Assembly (NCBI RefSeq): GCF_040958095.1
Contig: NC_091165.1
Span: 27,837,586-27,901,585 of the forward strand
Source: Procambarus clarkii
Lineage: Eukaryota; Arthropoda; Malacostraca; Decapoda; Cambaridae
Length of the DNA stretch: 64,000 nucleotides
Direction: 5' to 3'
Position numbers and translations under genes: made by a program. The notes beneath the pieces were generated by a model that had not been told where the DNA came from, made no database searches, and saw only the letters and a list, made by a program, of their open reading frames with translations. This document shows, in pieces, positions 36,300-48,034 of the stretch. Numbering within the stretch: position 1 is the stretch's first letter; every line of letters starts with the position of its first letter.

Positions 36300-36684
36300 C
36301 ACATACTCTTACGACCTCTAATTTATTGTAATGAGTCCACAACATATGGTCCTGCTTCTCTTCCTCTCTCTGGGATGAAAAAGAAGGGAGGGGGAGGGAG
36401 AAGGTACACAAGGTGGGAAGAAAGGATAGACGGGAAAGTAGGAAGAGAGGAAGGAAAGCACTGAGGGAGGGAGGGAGGGAGGGATGGGGGGGGGGTAGAC
36501 AGTATTGAGGACTGCCAGGAGGGAGAGTAGCGCCCCCCTGCGGTCGTTCTTTAGGTCGCCAACACACTAAACTACTGAACTTAATAGTCGTCGGGTGTGG
36601 CAGCTGTCTGTATGTATTCCCCCTATCTGTGGCTCCAGGATCCAGCTTTTTAACTCCTGGGCCACTTCCCATATTGCCAACATG
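36300..36684. other. No gene seen
   Basis: Purine-rich GGGA repeats at 36380-36500 and a G-run at about 36486. Confidence 0.4.
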
Positions 36685-36775
36685 TATTCACCTAGTTCTA
36701 TTCACCTAGTTGTGCTTGCGGGAGGTTGAGCTCTGTTCTTTCAGCCCGCCTCTCAACTGTCAATCAATCAACTGT
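36685..36775 (-). repeat. LINE-alpha 3' end
   Basis: 'cacctagttgtgcttgcggg' and 'cccgcctctcaactgtcaat'. Confidence 0.75.
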
Positions 36776-36799
36776 TACTAACTCCCCCCCCCCACACAC

Positions 36800-36982
36800 A
36801 CACATTCCCCCAGGAAGCAGCCCGTAACAGCTGTCTAACTCCAGGTACCTATTTACTGCTAGGTAACAGGGATATCAGGGTGAAAGAAACTCGGCCCATC
36901 TGTTTCCACCGGCGCCGGGAGTCGAATTCCGGACCACAGGACTACATATCCAGCGTGCTGTCCACTCAGCCACCAGCGCCCC
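36800..36982 (-). repeat. SINE-1 with tRNA-like head
   Basis: Minus-strand head 'ggtggctgagtggacagcac' and 'gaattcgactcccggcgccg', body 'ttacctagcagtaaataggt'. It lacks the 3' part present at 17930-18001. Confidence 0.8.
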
Positions 36983-37457
36983 TGTATGTGCATATGTGTG
37001 TTCACATGGAAGTTACTAGAAGGCCAGGTCCCAAATATCCACAGTAAAATAACATACTGGAAGGAAAGTTTTTTTATTGTAGCAATATAGAATAGAGCTG
37101 CCATAAATGTAGTTAGAGAATACTATTAACAACATAGGTCCACCGCTATTAAAGGGAATTTTGTGGCATATCGGTCTATGCTTCGCCTGGTGATGGCTGC
37201 ATGTTTTGACTCCATCTTCACACACTGGTGAATGTGTGAAGACGGAATCAAAGCAAATGTTTAAGCTGGTGAAGTTATCCCGTTTAGACTTGATCTTACG
37301 AACACTGTACCTGCAGGTCTCTTTACGAGGCGTGGTCCCTTCATTCTGTGATGGACGGATAACCTCCTGTCATAACCCCCCTCTATTTATTTTGCACTTA
37401 TTTGGATTAAGATCTATTAGCCATTTCTCTGTTCAGCTGCGTAGTATATCTATCTTT
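36983..37457. other. Unassigned, possibly antisense LINE sequence
   Basis: No domain found. A short minus-strand match to a reverse-transcriptase box (FGPMLILNFIN) lies beyond the minisatellite at about 38015-37975, hinting that the flanks of the minisatellite are old LINE sequence. Confidence 0.3.
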
Positions 37458-37905
37458 TCCTGCGTTCTGCTGTCCTCCTCTGGTGTGACCTTGTGTTCTG
37501 CTGTCATCCTCTGGTGTGACCTTGTGTTCTGCTGTCATCCTCTGGTGTGACCTTGTGTTCTGCTGTCATCCTCTGGTGTGACCTTGTGTTCTGTTGTCAT
37601 CCTCTGGTGTGACCTTGTGTTCTGCTGTCATCCTCTGGTGTGACCTTGTGTTCTGCTGTCATCCTCTGGTGTGACCTTGTGTTCTGCTGTCCTCCTCTGG
37701 TGTGACCTTGTGTTCTGCTGTCATCCTCTGGTGTGACCTTGTGTTCTGCTGTCATCCTCTGGTGTGACCTTGTGTTCTGTTGTCATCCTCTGGTGTGACC
37801 TTGTGTTCTGCTGTCATCCTCTGGTGTGACCTTGTGTTCTGCTGTCATCCTCTGGTGTGACCTTGTGTTCTGCTGTCCTCCTCTGGTGTGACCTTGTGTT
37901 GTGGC
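37458..37905. repeat. 31-bp minisatellite, about 14 copies
   Basis: Unit 'ctgctgtcatcctctggtgt' plus 'gaccttgtgtt', with variants ctgTtg and tcCtcc spaced through the array. Confidence 0.97.
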
Positions 37906-38461
37906 CTTGTGTCGACCTTTCTCAGAAGCTGAGCGTTATCTGTAAACATGGAGGAATCTACTCCCACAATTGATGAAGTTCAGGATCAGCATAGGACCAA
38001 ATTGTGTGGTGGTTTGTTGCACCTCCATGTTTAGATGGATCATCTGTCCCTTGAGGCTAGAGGCGGACTCTTTATTACTGCCTAGTCCAGGAAAATATTG
38101 ACATGAAAACTATCCCCACGTGTGACCTCACCAATCGTGTTAAACATTAACAAGAGCCAAATACCAATCAGAAAGCACCAGCCACGATTCGTAAACAGAC
38201 TCATTCAGGCTATAAACAACACTTACAATAGACTTGGAGGCTGTACGCTAAACAAAAGAGAAAGTCATTAGAAACTAAGCTTTTTTTATGTTGATCTTTA
38301 ACTTCGTGGTCACCAGCCCCGCCCCCAGAGACCAGGGAGACACATACTGGTTGAAGAGAGGGAATTATGGCGTGTAAGGAGATACCGGAAGGAGTACCTA
38401 AATTGTGTCATGTCCAAAAACGGGAGACACAGAAGAGAAAAAAAAGTGTAGGGGAAGGAGT

Positions 38462-38605
38462 TACCAGGGGAAAGCGCCAAGCCATTACTATATAGCACTG
38501 GGAAGGGGTCAGGATAAGGATTTGGGATTGGACGAGGGGGAGGGGGAAGGAATGGTGCCCAACCATTTGGACGGTCGGGGATTGAACGCCGACCTGCATG
38601 AAGCA
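38462..38605 (-). repeat. SINE-2 copy, truncated in the tRNA-like head
   Basis: Same as 35462-35600; homology stops at 'gacctgcatgaag'. Confidence 0.75.
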
Positions 38606-39262
38606 TGTAGAGTCAAGACTAAATGGAACTGACGACAACGATACCCCCAGGATGGCAGACGTGTACGGTAAAGTAAGGACCAATGACGGTATAAAGCAGT
38701 TCCAGCTCACCACCAAACATATACTTAATGACTCCCAAGGGACGAGTCCCTCCAGCTCCCCATAACCAACGTGGAGCCCAATCATCCTCCAGCAGGACGA
38801 CACCAGTAGAAATGAACAGTTTACAAGTAACGTAATCAAATGCAGATGACATAATGTTAGGGAAACTATATGATAGGCTATAGGAGATGGAACTGCATAT
38901 AGCAGCAATATTAAACATGAAGCTTATAACACAGGTGATGTAGTCTTTCCAAGGACCTTACAAGTGATCAAAGAAGGAACAGGGAAGGAGGGAGGATGGA
39001 GAAGTATGAAGAGAAATGCCCCATTAAGTGCCAAGCTCCCAGATTTGAGACTTTAGATGCATACTGTTATACACGCACGCACACACCTGCTGCCACCTGT
39101 TTGCAACTAACAAGTACAGTTGCTTAGCAGTGATATTTCTCCTTCAAGGAGTCATGCTTTCACCTACTGCCTATTGTCTATGTCTAGAGGCAGCGGCTCT
39201 TTTGTCGATCTTTATTTTGTTAGTGTGACTCTTTATCTCTTACTGCTTGCCTTTTCCCCCCC

Positions 39263-39265
<3 letters not shown>
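38606..39265. other. No gene seen
   Basis: Unremarkable sequence. Confidence 0.35.

Positions 39266-39328
<63 letters not shown>
39266..39328. repeat. (CT)n microsatellite
   Basis: About 31 units with one interruption. Confidence 0.95.
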
Positions 39329-39329
39329 A

Positions 39330-40139
39330 GTATCATAACAAAATGATTGGGGTCTACGATAGTTTGCCTTTGTAAATTTAAATAATCTGCTAGTATTTAA
39401 AACATTTCTCTCATGCTTGTACTATTTTTTATTCTTGTAACACTGATTCTTTACATGTTTTGTCAATCTCAATAAGAATTTCAAATGTCGCTACCATGTC
39501 CTTCCTATGACTTTTTTTCCTCAAGCATGAAGAGGCCGTCGAGTTCTGCCAGTATTTCCTCGTAGCTCCGTCCCTGCAGTTCAGAAACGAGCTTCAGTGC
39601 ACATGTTTAAATCTTTTCAAGTTTTGTCAAGAGTTTTTACAGACGAGGGTTCCATGCTGGGACGGCACACTCGGGAACAGGTATCACGGTTGTATATAGG
39701 GATCTGAAGGCTCATTTATTCATATTTCTCAAGGCTACGTAAACGTTGACTTGTTTGGGACACGCTGTTATCCGGCTAACGAGTGCTTCTAGGGTCATGG
39801 CCACTCCTAAGGTGTTCCTGATGCGGGAATTTGTCTCCCCTTCATAATGGATCTGCCATTTATGTATATTTTAGTTTGTGTTTTGATAGGGTATTAGGTA
39901 TGCTTAGGGGTGCCTTCTCGCCATGCCCTGTGGCTGGGGGCATTGGTGCCCTGAAGCTACATAAACACCCTATACCCCCCCGAAGTGGCAAGGGGAGTTA
40001 GGGGACAAGATTTGCTGCTCGCAGCAGCCACTTTACGCGCCTCTAAAACCATTTACCTTTGGAGTGTCAACTTTACTTTGCAGTGTATCAGTCTACTGAG
40101 TTTTTCCATTAGTTTTCATTATCGTGTGTGTGTGAGGAG
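39330..40139. other. No gene seen; probably old repeat sequence
   Basis: No domain in either strand that I can support. Confidence 0.3.
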
Positions 40140-40400
40140 ACCTATTTGTGTTTGCGAGGGTTGAGCTTTGGCTCTTTGGTCCCGCCTCTCAATTGTCAAT
40201 CAACTGGTGTACAGGTTCCGGAGCCTATTGGGCTCTATCATATCTACACTTGAAACTGTGTATGGAGTCAGCCTCCACCACATCACTTCCAAATGCATTC
40301 CATTTGTCAACCACTCTGACACTAAAAAATTTCTTTCTAATATCTCTGTGGCTCATTTGGGCACTCAATTTCCACCTGTGTCCGGCTAACCACACTCAAC
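40140..40400 (-). pseudogene. LINE-alpha C-terminus and 3' end, best-preserved copy
   Basis: Minus strand reads QMSHRDIRKKFFSVRVVDKW, then NAFGSDVVEADSIHSFKCRY and DRAQ with a stop, then the 3' end 'gcgggaccaaagagccaaag'. This is the C-terminal consensus against which the other copies can be aligned. Confidence 0.85.
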
Positions 40401-40418
40401 TTCCACGTACGTATGTGT

Positions 40419-40420
<2 letters not shown>

Positions 40421-40508
<88 letters not shown>
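40421..40508. repeat. (GT)n microsatellite
   Basis: About 44 units between a LINE-alpha fragment and element E. Confidence 0.95.
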
Positions 40509-40510
<2 letters not shown>

Positions 40511-40516
40511 CGCATT

Positions 40517-40602
40517 CAAGTTCAAGTACGTTTACTGAGACTATAAAATACATCTAAAAGGAATAGAGTAGCTTAGGCTATTTCTAATCCCCCCCCCCCC
40601 GG
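40517..40602 (-). mobile_element. Retroposed element E
   Basis: Minus strand 'atagcctaagctactctatt' and 3' end 'agtaaacgtacttgaacttg', as at 44625 and 47938, with a poly-G tract at its 5' side in all three copies. Confidence 0.75.
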
Positions 40603-41099
40603 CAGCCCATTACCATTATAAAGTACAAAACAGGCAAACTTACCGAACGTTGTCTATGCTAAAATAAATAAACAACAAGTCAAGACACAGCTACAACAAT
40701 CAGAGTGGAACAGCAGCAGGAGGAGGAACACAACGAGCGACACGTGTAAACGACAACAATTACCACCAGCGGCCGCTGGTAGCATCAGTGGTGGTGGTGG
40801 TGGCGGCGGGGAGAGGCGCGGATATTTCCACTGTATTTGGTGACTGTAGGCTTCTGCTTTATCTCCAAAGCTCAGCCTTTCCAGCTACTGGTCAATCAAT
40901 GAAATGACTCTTTATCTTTCTTGTTTATCGCCCTTTTATCTTCAAGTTGTTTATTTACATCGTCTTCCCTGTGTTTGGAGTGTGGCGTATGGAAGCATAT
41001 GACGGGCTCCCAACGCTGGCCGGATATGGGTCAGGAAGTGTTCACTCTCTCTCTCTCTCTCTCTCGTTCGTTCGTTCGCGTTCTCTCTCTCTCTCGCAC
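40603..41099. other. No gene seen
   Basis: Contains GGT repeats (40792-40805) and a (CT)n patch at 41047-41095. Confidence 0.35.
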
Positions 41100-41329
41100 A
41101 CAAACTAGAGAGATGATCCGATATCCATTCCTCGAACTTTATACTAGCAAATGCAAGGCGACAGCATTTGACGAGGGTATGAGAAGGTCACAGGGAGAGC
41201 ACAACACATTACGACGACAAATGCTTGAATCAGGAAATGAAAATGCTCTGGCGGTGGGTATATAATCTGGAGCCACTCGATCATGGGGGGCAGGATGACA
41301 GAATAACACCAGCAGCGTGTGGTGCAGCC

Positions 41330-41700
41330 TTCATCTTTCTCAGATCAGCACTAGAATATGTTGCTACAGTGTGCAAGCACAAAGCAAAGTTAAAGTCAAG
41401 AGGGTTGCTACAAGACTAATCCACCAAAATGACTGAACTAGATCTCACGGAAAAGGTGAGGAGACATGATTACATTATATAAGATATTTAAGAAACATTT
41501 AGATAGCGAAAAAAACGAAATGTTTAACGTGATCATTGGAAGGAGGAGTGAATATAGATTAAAACTAAGAGACTCGGCTGGCCCACAGGGACGTAAGAAG
41601 GCACTTCAATGTAATAGTAGCGAGGAAGTGGAATGAGCTGAAACGGGAGTTAGCCGAGGCTAATTACATACTCAATCTGCCTGCTTGCCTTGGCCAATAA
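41330..41700 (+). pseudogene. LINE-alpha reverse-transcriptase C-terminal remnant
   Basis: Reads ALEYVATVCKHK, MTELDLTEKVRRHDYII and later FNVIVARKWNELKRELAEAN, the VARxWNxL C-terminal motif. Frame shifts present. Confidence 0.65.
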
Positions 41701-41877
41701 ACACTCAATAATTGTTAAAATATTGAAGAAACGAGGAATTATTGTGGTGGTGAAGGCGGACACCTGCCTAACTCTCCTTGACCGAGTGCAGGAGTCACCA
41801 AGCATGATCTATCCTCGATCATGGCGGCTGAGTTGTTGTCATGGAAGGATTTACGAGCTCCGAGGTCGTTCTCGGCC

Positions 41878-42098
41878 CAAGGACCAGGATTCACCAAGCA
41901 TTTATGCAGCCTCTTACGAAACCTGTACAGTTTTCTGCAACCAGCTTATGACCTCCTAAGCACTCTGAGGTTGTTTATTTTAATAACAACTCTGGATTGT
42001 GAAATTTCAAAGTTCGTTAACTGTTTAATAAACGTAATTGTTGAAGATGTACAGGTCTCGCAAGTGGACACGTAAATGCTTGATGTATCCTGGCCAAG
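41878..42098. mobile_element. MITE-like element related to 5703-5934
   Basis: Left 'ccaaggaccaggattcacca' and right end, reverse-complemented, 'ccttggccaggatacatcaa', with internal 'gaaacctgtaca' and 'gatgtacagg'. A second copy of the right end lies at 42160-42220. Confidence 0.6.
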
Positions 42099-42564
42099 GT
42101 AGACACCCCTAGTAGCGAGCGCTTCGGAGCTCAGACTGGTCAATAAGCCGCCATGAGTGAGTACTGATGTACAGAGTTCACAAGTGGACAAGTAAATGAT
42201 GAATCCTGGCCAGAGCTACTGACGAAGCTGTCACTGAGGGCCCGAGTTGACCACACGACTACTCGGCTTTACTTTGATCCTTTGGAATCGCCAAGGAAGT
42301 GTTAGTCCAGGTTGTTGCACCCTCAACTTTTAAAACATTGAAAAGGATTCATAGAACCAAACGAGGAAGACCTATTCGAGGTTTAAAGCAATTCGGTAAA
42401 AATATACAAGGCAACGAAATATTTCGGATCAATACGAACGCTTGGAAGACCTTCTTTAACTATAGATCATACCATTACATGTTATACATATACACACATA
42501 TACACAAATATGTAGGGGAGGATGGGGCTACCCTACATAAAGGGAGGGAGGCTGAGGCTACATA

Positions 42565-42565
<1 letters not shown>

Positions 42566-42611
<46 letters not shown>
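42566..42611. repeat. (TA)n microsatellite
   Basis: Abuts the foldback on its left. Confidence 0.95.
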
Positions 42612-42614
<3 letters not shown>

Positions 42615-42998
42615 GTAGCAGTCTTTCCTGTAGACATATTTTATTAAATATGACCGAAAAAGTAAGATTAATAATTCTAACACGAATTTTCTCAATCTTT
42701 CGTACATTATGCTTCACTGTTGGAGGTAAATCAAAAATCACTTCTCCAAAATTCATTTTTATTTCTAGTCTGACGCGACACGGGCGCGTTTCGTAAAACT
42801 TATTACATTTTCAAAGATTTTCTTTGAAAATGTAATAAGTTTTACGAAACGCGCCCGTGTCGCGTCAGACTAGAAATAAAAATGAATTTTGGAGAAGTGA
42901 TTTTTGATTTACCTCCAACAGTGAAGCATAATGTACGAAAGATTGAGAAAATTCGTGTTAGAATTATTAATCTTACTTTTTCGGTCATATTTAATAAA

Positions 42999-43001
<3 letters not shown>
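42612..43001. mobile_element. Near-perfect foldback of the Penelope-like tail
   Basis: Arms 42637-42817 and 42821-43001 (181 bp each) are reverse complements around a 3-base centre at 42818-42820, with no mismatch that I noticed. The arms match the tail of the 25.1 kb element ('gaattattaatctta', 'ttcggtcatattt', 'aatgaattttggaga') plus an inner part absent there ('acgggcgcgtttcgtaaaac'). Confidence 0.85.
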
Positions 43002-43030
<29 letters not shown>

Positions 43031-43056
43031 TATTATATATATATAATATATATTAA

Positions 43057-43140
<84 letters not shown>
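43002..43140. repeat. (TA)n microsatellite
   Basis: Abuts the foldback on its right; irregular at first, then a pure run from about 43062. Confidence 0.95.
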
Positions 43141-43147
<7 letters not shown>

Positions 43148-44619
43148 ATACACATACATACACACAGTATATAGTAGATGATGAATGGATATCTTCATTC
43201 CATACCTGACTGTGGACACCTGTCTAGTCTTATTGAACAAATACCATACTAGTGGCTAACTAGTAATTGCAAAAGTTACAGTAACATTATTAGCTGTAGT
43301 AGTAGATGTGGTATATTTTTACTAGAAATAGTTGTGGTAATGGTAGTAGTAATAGCAGCAATTTTTGAAGTGTACTCCCATATATCAACATTCCTGCCAC
43401 TGTACAAACCAATCTAGCTGTCTGCCTGTGACTTCGCCTGATCACCTTCCTACCCACCTGCCTACCCGTCTGCCTGCCTGATCACCTCCCTACCCACCTG
43501 CCTGCCTGCCCAACATTAGTTTACTCGGACTTGGAGAAAACAGAAGTGTCGGGATGGGTGGGTGTGTGGGTGTGACAGATGACATCAGACATATTTTATT
43601 GTGGTGGTGAGGAGCCATTACCCCGGGGAGAGTTGTAGGTGGGTGGCTGAGGGAGGGGGAGGATGGGGCTACATAAGGGGGAGGGGGAGGATGGGGCTAC
43701 ATAGGGAAAGGGATGGGAGGATAGGGTAGCAGAAGGGGGAGGGAAAAGGACGATAATAAACAGTAGAAGCATGTAGACACGTTAAACGTGTAGAAATGAA
43801 TTAAAGTAGAACAGTAATTTCTCCGGACGAGCAAGTGGAGCTGGGCCGCTTCGGGGTGTCAGAGGAGACCCGGTGCCGGCGAGTGGTGGACGTGTTACCA
43901 ATGAGCTCCATGTTGTTGGCCTACTAAATATCTCCCCATTGACCTTAATTCTTATGGCAATTTAAACAAAAAACTGTCCGTTTAGTTCACCTGTCCTCAC
44001 ATCCGAGCTGTAGTCATCAGCCACTCCCCACGGCTCCTATTATATCCAACCATCTTCAAGTATCGTCAAGCAGTACTGGCATTAATTGTAGTTTCATCTC
44101 GCAGTCGTCTCTCTTCCCAACACACAGCCATCCTATGGACCAGACGCCCACGTTAATCTTCCATTCCCACGCTAGGCTTCCCGCGTCAATTTTGATCTCA
44201 AATCTTTAAGGTTAAATCTATCTCAAATCGCATAGGTTCGAAAGGTCTGTTTGAGGACCTTTTTCTTGAGTTTTTTTTGGTTTATCTTTCCCTGGGTTAT
44301 GTTGGGAATATTTTGCCTTTGGATTAACCAATTTTACAAATTCCCGTTGTCGGAGATAATAAGAAGCCTGTGCGGGGCCGTCTAATTACCCAAAGCTTCC
44401 TGGCATTACGTAAGTAATGAAGAACTGATATATTTACTCACCATAATGCTGTAAATTTATCGTTTTACTCTGAAATAATATAATTTTATAACGAAATTGG
44501 GTCCATCTAATTACCCAAAGCCCCAACATTGTCGCTTGGATCGTCGACTTCCTAAGGCGTCACCTGCCAATTAGTCTCGTCTAATTTCTTTTATATATAT
44601 ATAACGAAAAAAAAAGTGG
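43141..44619. other. No gene supported; two short repeats
   Basis: CTGCC-type repeat 43430-43512, G-rich 'gggggaggatggggctacat' repeat 43650-43740, and a direct repeat 'tctaattacccaaagc' at 44380 and 44505. Confidence 0.45.
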
Positions 44620-44696
44620 GGGGGGGGGGTAGCCTAAGCTACTCTATCCCTTTGAGATGTATTTCTTTCTTGTCTCAATAAACATACTTGAACTTG
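44620..44696 (+). mobile_element. Retroposed element E
   Basis: G-tract, 'tagcctaagctactctatcc', 'ctttgagatgtattt' and 3' end 'caataaacatacttgaactt'. Confidence 0.75.
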
Positions 44697-44699
44697 TTA

Positions 44700-45535
44700 T
44701 AAAGTTGTAATTAAGAAATTAAAAATTATGTTTTTTTCATGTTTTACATTCAGCATCAACATTATAGTAAGTATATATATATCACAGTTCTTCAATGAAG
44801 CTTTGAGTAGTTTTGGGTAGATTTGGGTAATTATAGACGGACCGGCATTTAAATTTTAAATGTGAAGTTTTGTTCCTTCAGAACCTTCCTTCCTTCAGTC
44901 CTTCCTCATGAGACAGTCCTCTCAGCTCGAAGACTCGTTATAATTGCACTGTTCCATTTATCTGCTACATTCTTGCCTCAATCTAGAGCGAAGATATTTG
45001 TGTTTTCCTTATCTCGAGTTACTGTATTTCGCGTTGACGCGAAAGAGATGGAAACAGACACACAGAGAGAAGTACAGTTAGCAAGAGAGAGAGAGAGAGA
45101 GAACATGAAAGAGAAAGTACGTCATCATAAAGGGAAAAACGATATATTGAGGTTAAAGAAAATTGTTTATGTTGGGAGGTGCGAGGCTACTTAACAAAAG
45201 CTCTCACGAGAGTGTTGCCGAGCATGACAAAGATTCAACACCTGGCTGGCAGCCTCCCGCAACACTGGGCCGTATATTGCTCCACGTTCCTGCAACACTG
45301 TTCTAGCCACCTGCAATATTAGTTGATGTGTCGCTTCAATCACCGCGACAGCAGTGAAAGGCTGTCCTACTTGCTGATATTTGTTTAATAATTATGTAAT
45401 TATGTTTTTGTTGGTACGATGGTCGAATTTCTGACAAAATCTATAATCTTTTTTGTCGTTATTGGTAACTGTGAGACTGATCTTTTCTGTCAGCAAGAGT
45501 ACGAATGTCTTGCTTGAGCCATCATCGAGAGTAAG
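44700..45535. other. No gene seen
   Basis: AT-rich; the 110-codon frame at 44862-45194 includes a (GA)n stretch and has no domain. Confidence 0.35.
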
Positions 45536-45539
45536 AATG

Positions 45540-45960
45540 AGAACATAGAATTAAGAAAACTATTGGAGGCCAATTGGTCCATATGAGGGCGCTCTTATAT
45601 CCAACCGAAATCATTAATACCTGTCTAACCTACACTTGAAACAATCAAGTAATATCACACCTATGATTTCTCTGCTGTCAAGAAGAGGACGAATAGTTTG
45701 TTCCAATGATTAGCAAGAGAAAATATTTTATTCCAACATTCAACAAGATTAAAAGATTTTAGCCATTAACACGAGTAAGAATGATCGATCTGTTGTTCAG
45801 CCGCCAATTAAGGTGGTCAAGATTGCGATTAATTAGTAATAAATATGTATGTGATAAATTAATACAAAATAGAACACGAAACAATAGGTACAAATTGATA
45901 CGTTTATATTCAGAAGAGAGCTGGATAAAAACTGGTTTCTAAATGATGGAACTAGTTTCA
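45540..45960. pseudogene. LINE-beta C-terminal fragments, inverted arrangement
   Basis: 'ccaattggtccatatgaggg' and 'ctacacttgaaacaatcaag' (45565-45650) are minus-sense LINE-beta. 'gaacacgaaacaataggtac' and following (45870-45960) is plus-sense LINE-beta, so the two pieces face each other. Confidence 0.6.
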
Positions 45961-46045
45961 TATTATAATTGATATTGATATCAATATCTTTCACACCTCA
46001 CTACATCAGTGGCAGTGGTGGAAAGGTTACAATCACCCACATTTA

Positions 46046-46324
46046 CTACCAACACTTAGCAAACTGGGGATATTTGGCTAAAATTTCTGGTGGCAGATCA
46101 CTTTGAATTAAATATTTACAAATCTCTTGAACATTTGTTATAGAGCTGTCTCTAAATTCACTTACCTTTTCGCACTCCAACACACAGTGACGGAAGGTGG
46201 GCGAATAATCTTGCTGACACAGTTTACATTTGGTCAGGTCTACCTCAGTTATCGGACCTATCAGTAGGTAATGCAAATTCTCAAGAGATACATTATTCGA
46301 GTCTATGCTGGGCAGTGTTAACAT
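46046..46324 (-). pseudogene. LINE-gamma C-terminal zinc-knuckle fragment
   Basis: A 92-codon open frame with CKLCQQDYSPTFRHCVLECE, KVSEFRDSSI and PPEILAKYPQFAKCW at the end. It aligns with the intronic copy at 59640-59985 (CKLC....TFQHYICDC, VISDFRP, YPDFA). The Cys-x2-Cys...His-x4-Cys pattern is typical of C-terminal motifs in I/Jockey-like LINE proteins. Confidence 0.7.
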
Positions 46325-46416
46325 AGGAGTCTGCCGAGTTTATTGGGGCTGCAGTATCACTATAATAGTAACATACTGACTATATACACACATATCACAA
46401 TGACGTGATATATCAA

Positions 46417-46460
46417 ATGAACAAATCCACAAGGGCCTTGATGAGGGTTCGAACCTATGT
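46417..46460 (-). repeat. SINE-3 fragment
   Basis: 'gaacaaatccacaagggcct' and 'gggttcgaaccta'. Confidence 0.65.
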
Positions 46461-46584
46461 ATGTTGTATTGTTTATTTATGTGTATTGACGTATACACAG
46501 TGAAGTATATTTATGAAGTTAGAAGTAAAATCAGAGGTAGAAGTATTTGGTTGACAGAGCACGAGTACATGAGGTAATTTTGTA

Positions 46585-46770
46585 AAACCCAGATTAGGCT
46601 TTAGTGGAAGCCTCGGGAGCCTCGTGGTGGGGCAGTAGCACACCAGGTTGCAATTTTCTTACCATGTCGTGGAACAGTTGACTAGAGCGCGTCTGGGAAC
46701 CCGCTCTTTGGTACCGCCTCTCAACTGTCAATCAATCAACTGCCGCAACAACTTGTGGATTTGTTCATAT
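46585..46770 (+). repeat. Composite of SINE-3 and LINE-alpha pieces
   Basis: SINE-3-type flank and head ('tagtggaagcctcgggagcc', 'accatgtcgtggaacagttg', 46600-46690), a LINE-alpha tail ('taccgcctctcaactgtcaa', 46712-46742), then a SINE-3 end ('cttgtggatttgttcat'). Confidence 0.6.
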
Positions 46771-46865
46771 AATCACTACGTTAGCAAACTACAGCTTTCG
46801 AACTGAAACCAAATAGCATTAATACTAGCCATACACATAACTTAGACAATACTTTAGATAACATT

Positions 46866-47040
46866 GAAATTGAAATAAGTTTATTGAGGTAAAATACACA
46901 CAAAGGGATGAGGTAGCTCAAGCTATTCTCACCCCGTTCAGTACATCGTGTTAATACATACATAAGACACACATCACAAACAATAAACATATTACCGAAC
47001 ATTCTGAGAGATAAACATATACATTTCCTCCTTTACACAA
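46866..47040 (-). mobile_element. Retroposed element F
   Basis: Minus strand 'ggaaatgtatatgtttatct', 'gagctacctcatccctttgt', 'caataaacttatttcaattt'. 'caatgttatct' occurs just 3' of it and again upstream, but homology to the 57.3 kb copy extends past that point, so I do not call it a target duplication. Confidence 0.75.
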
Positions 47041-47115
47041 GTAGTATGGTACAGATAACATTGTACACAGTAATCGCCTTATACAATAGAGTGTAGTGCC
47101 GTACACACAACGACT

Positions 47116-47361
47116 TCAACTGTACCTGGCTTGTGGACGCCGTGACGTCAACTCCCCCAGAGGAGAATCAACGCAACAGAGCAAGGTATATGGGGCTCCT
47201 GCAGTATTATCATGGTGTATCCTGTCGGCTCGCCCTGTCATAAAGCAGCCGGGCCGCCCCTCACTGTGCGGGTAATGCCTGAAGAACTGCTGCACCAGTG
47301 ACCCCGTCAGCAGGACCCTCCCGGCCGCCACCTTCCTCACCCTCGACGCCCCGCACACCAC
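47116..47361 (-). CDS. Hypothetical ORF, GC-rich codons
   Basis: 81 codons, including RVLLTGSLVQQFFRHYPHSE and LLCCVDSPLGELTSRRPQAR. It is GC3-rich in an AT-rich neighbourhood and lies directly upstream (same strand) of element F, so it could be the C-terminus of the gene or LINE whose 3' UTR became element F. I do not recognise a domain. Confidence 0.3.
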   Translation of the reverse strand: MVCGASRVRKVAAGRVLLTGSLVQQFFRHYPHSEGRPGCFMTGRADRIHHDNTAGAPYTLLCCVDSPLGELTSRRPQARYS

Positions 47362-47559
47362 GGTTGCCAGATCTAAATTGCTGAAAGTAGCGAGCTGACG
47401 CTCTAAAAGTAGCGAATTTGTAATAAAAGTAGCCCAATCTTTTAATTTTTAATGAATGATATGGGTTTCAAGGTAATATATTTTGATATATAGAGTACAC
47501 TACACGATGTTAATTGTTTTATTAATATTATTTCTGCACATACACACATATTATATATA

Positions 47560-47794
<235 letters not shown>

Positions 47795-47937
47795 TTGTTC
47801 CCTTGTAACTTGTAACTCACTTGTAACACTTATATGCTGTGCTTCCTATTTTAACCTGCTATGTTAAATGGGTTCTTGTATTGTGATTTGTGTATTTGTA
47901 CTCACTGAATTTGTGCGCCCCTTGAGGGACTTGAAGT

Positions 47938-48032
47938 AGAGGGGGGGGAGGGGAGTAGGAATAGCCTAAGCTACTCTATCCCTTTGAGATGTATTTTTTT
48001 TATTGTCCCAATAAACATACTTGAACTTGAAG
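47938..48032 (+). mobile_element. Retroposed element E
   Basis: G-tract, 'atagcctaagctactctatc', 'caataaacatacttgaactt'. Confidence 0.75.
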
Positions 48033-48034
48033 TG

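Noticed and set aside
46866..47060. Target-site duplication 'caatgttatct' for the second F copy
   Set aside because: Homology with the copy at 57290 runs past the upstream occurrence, so it lies inside the element.
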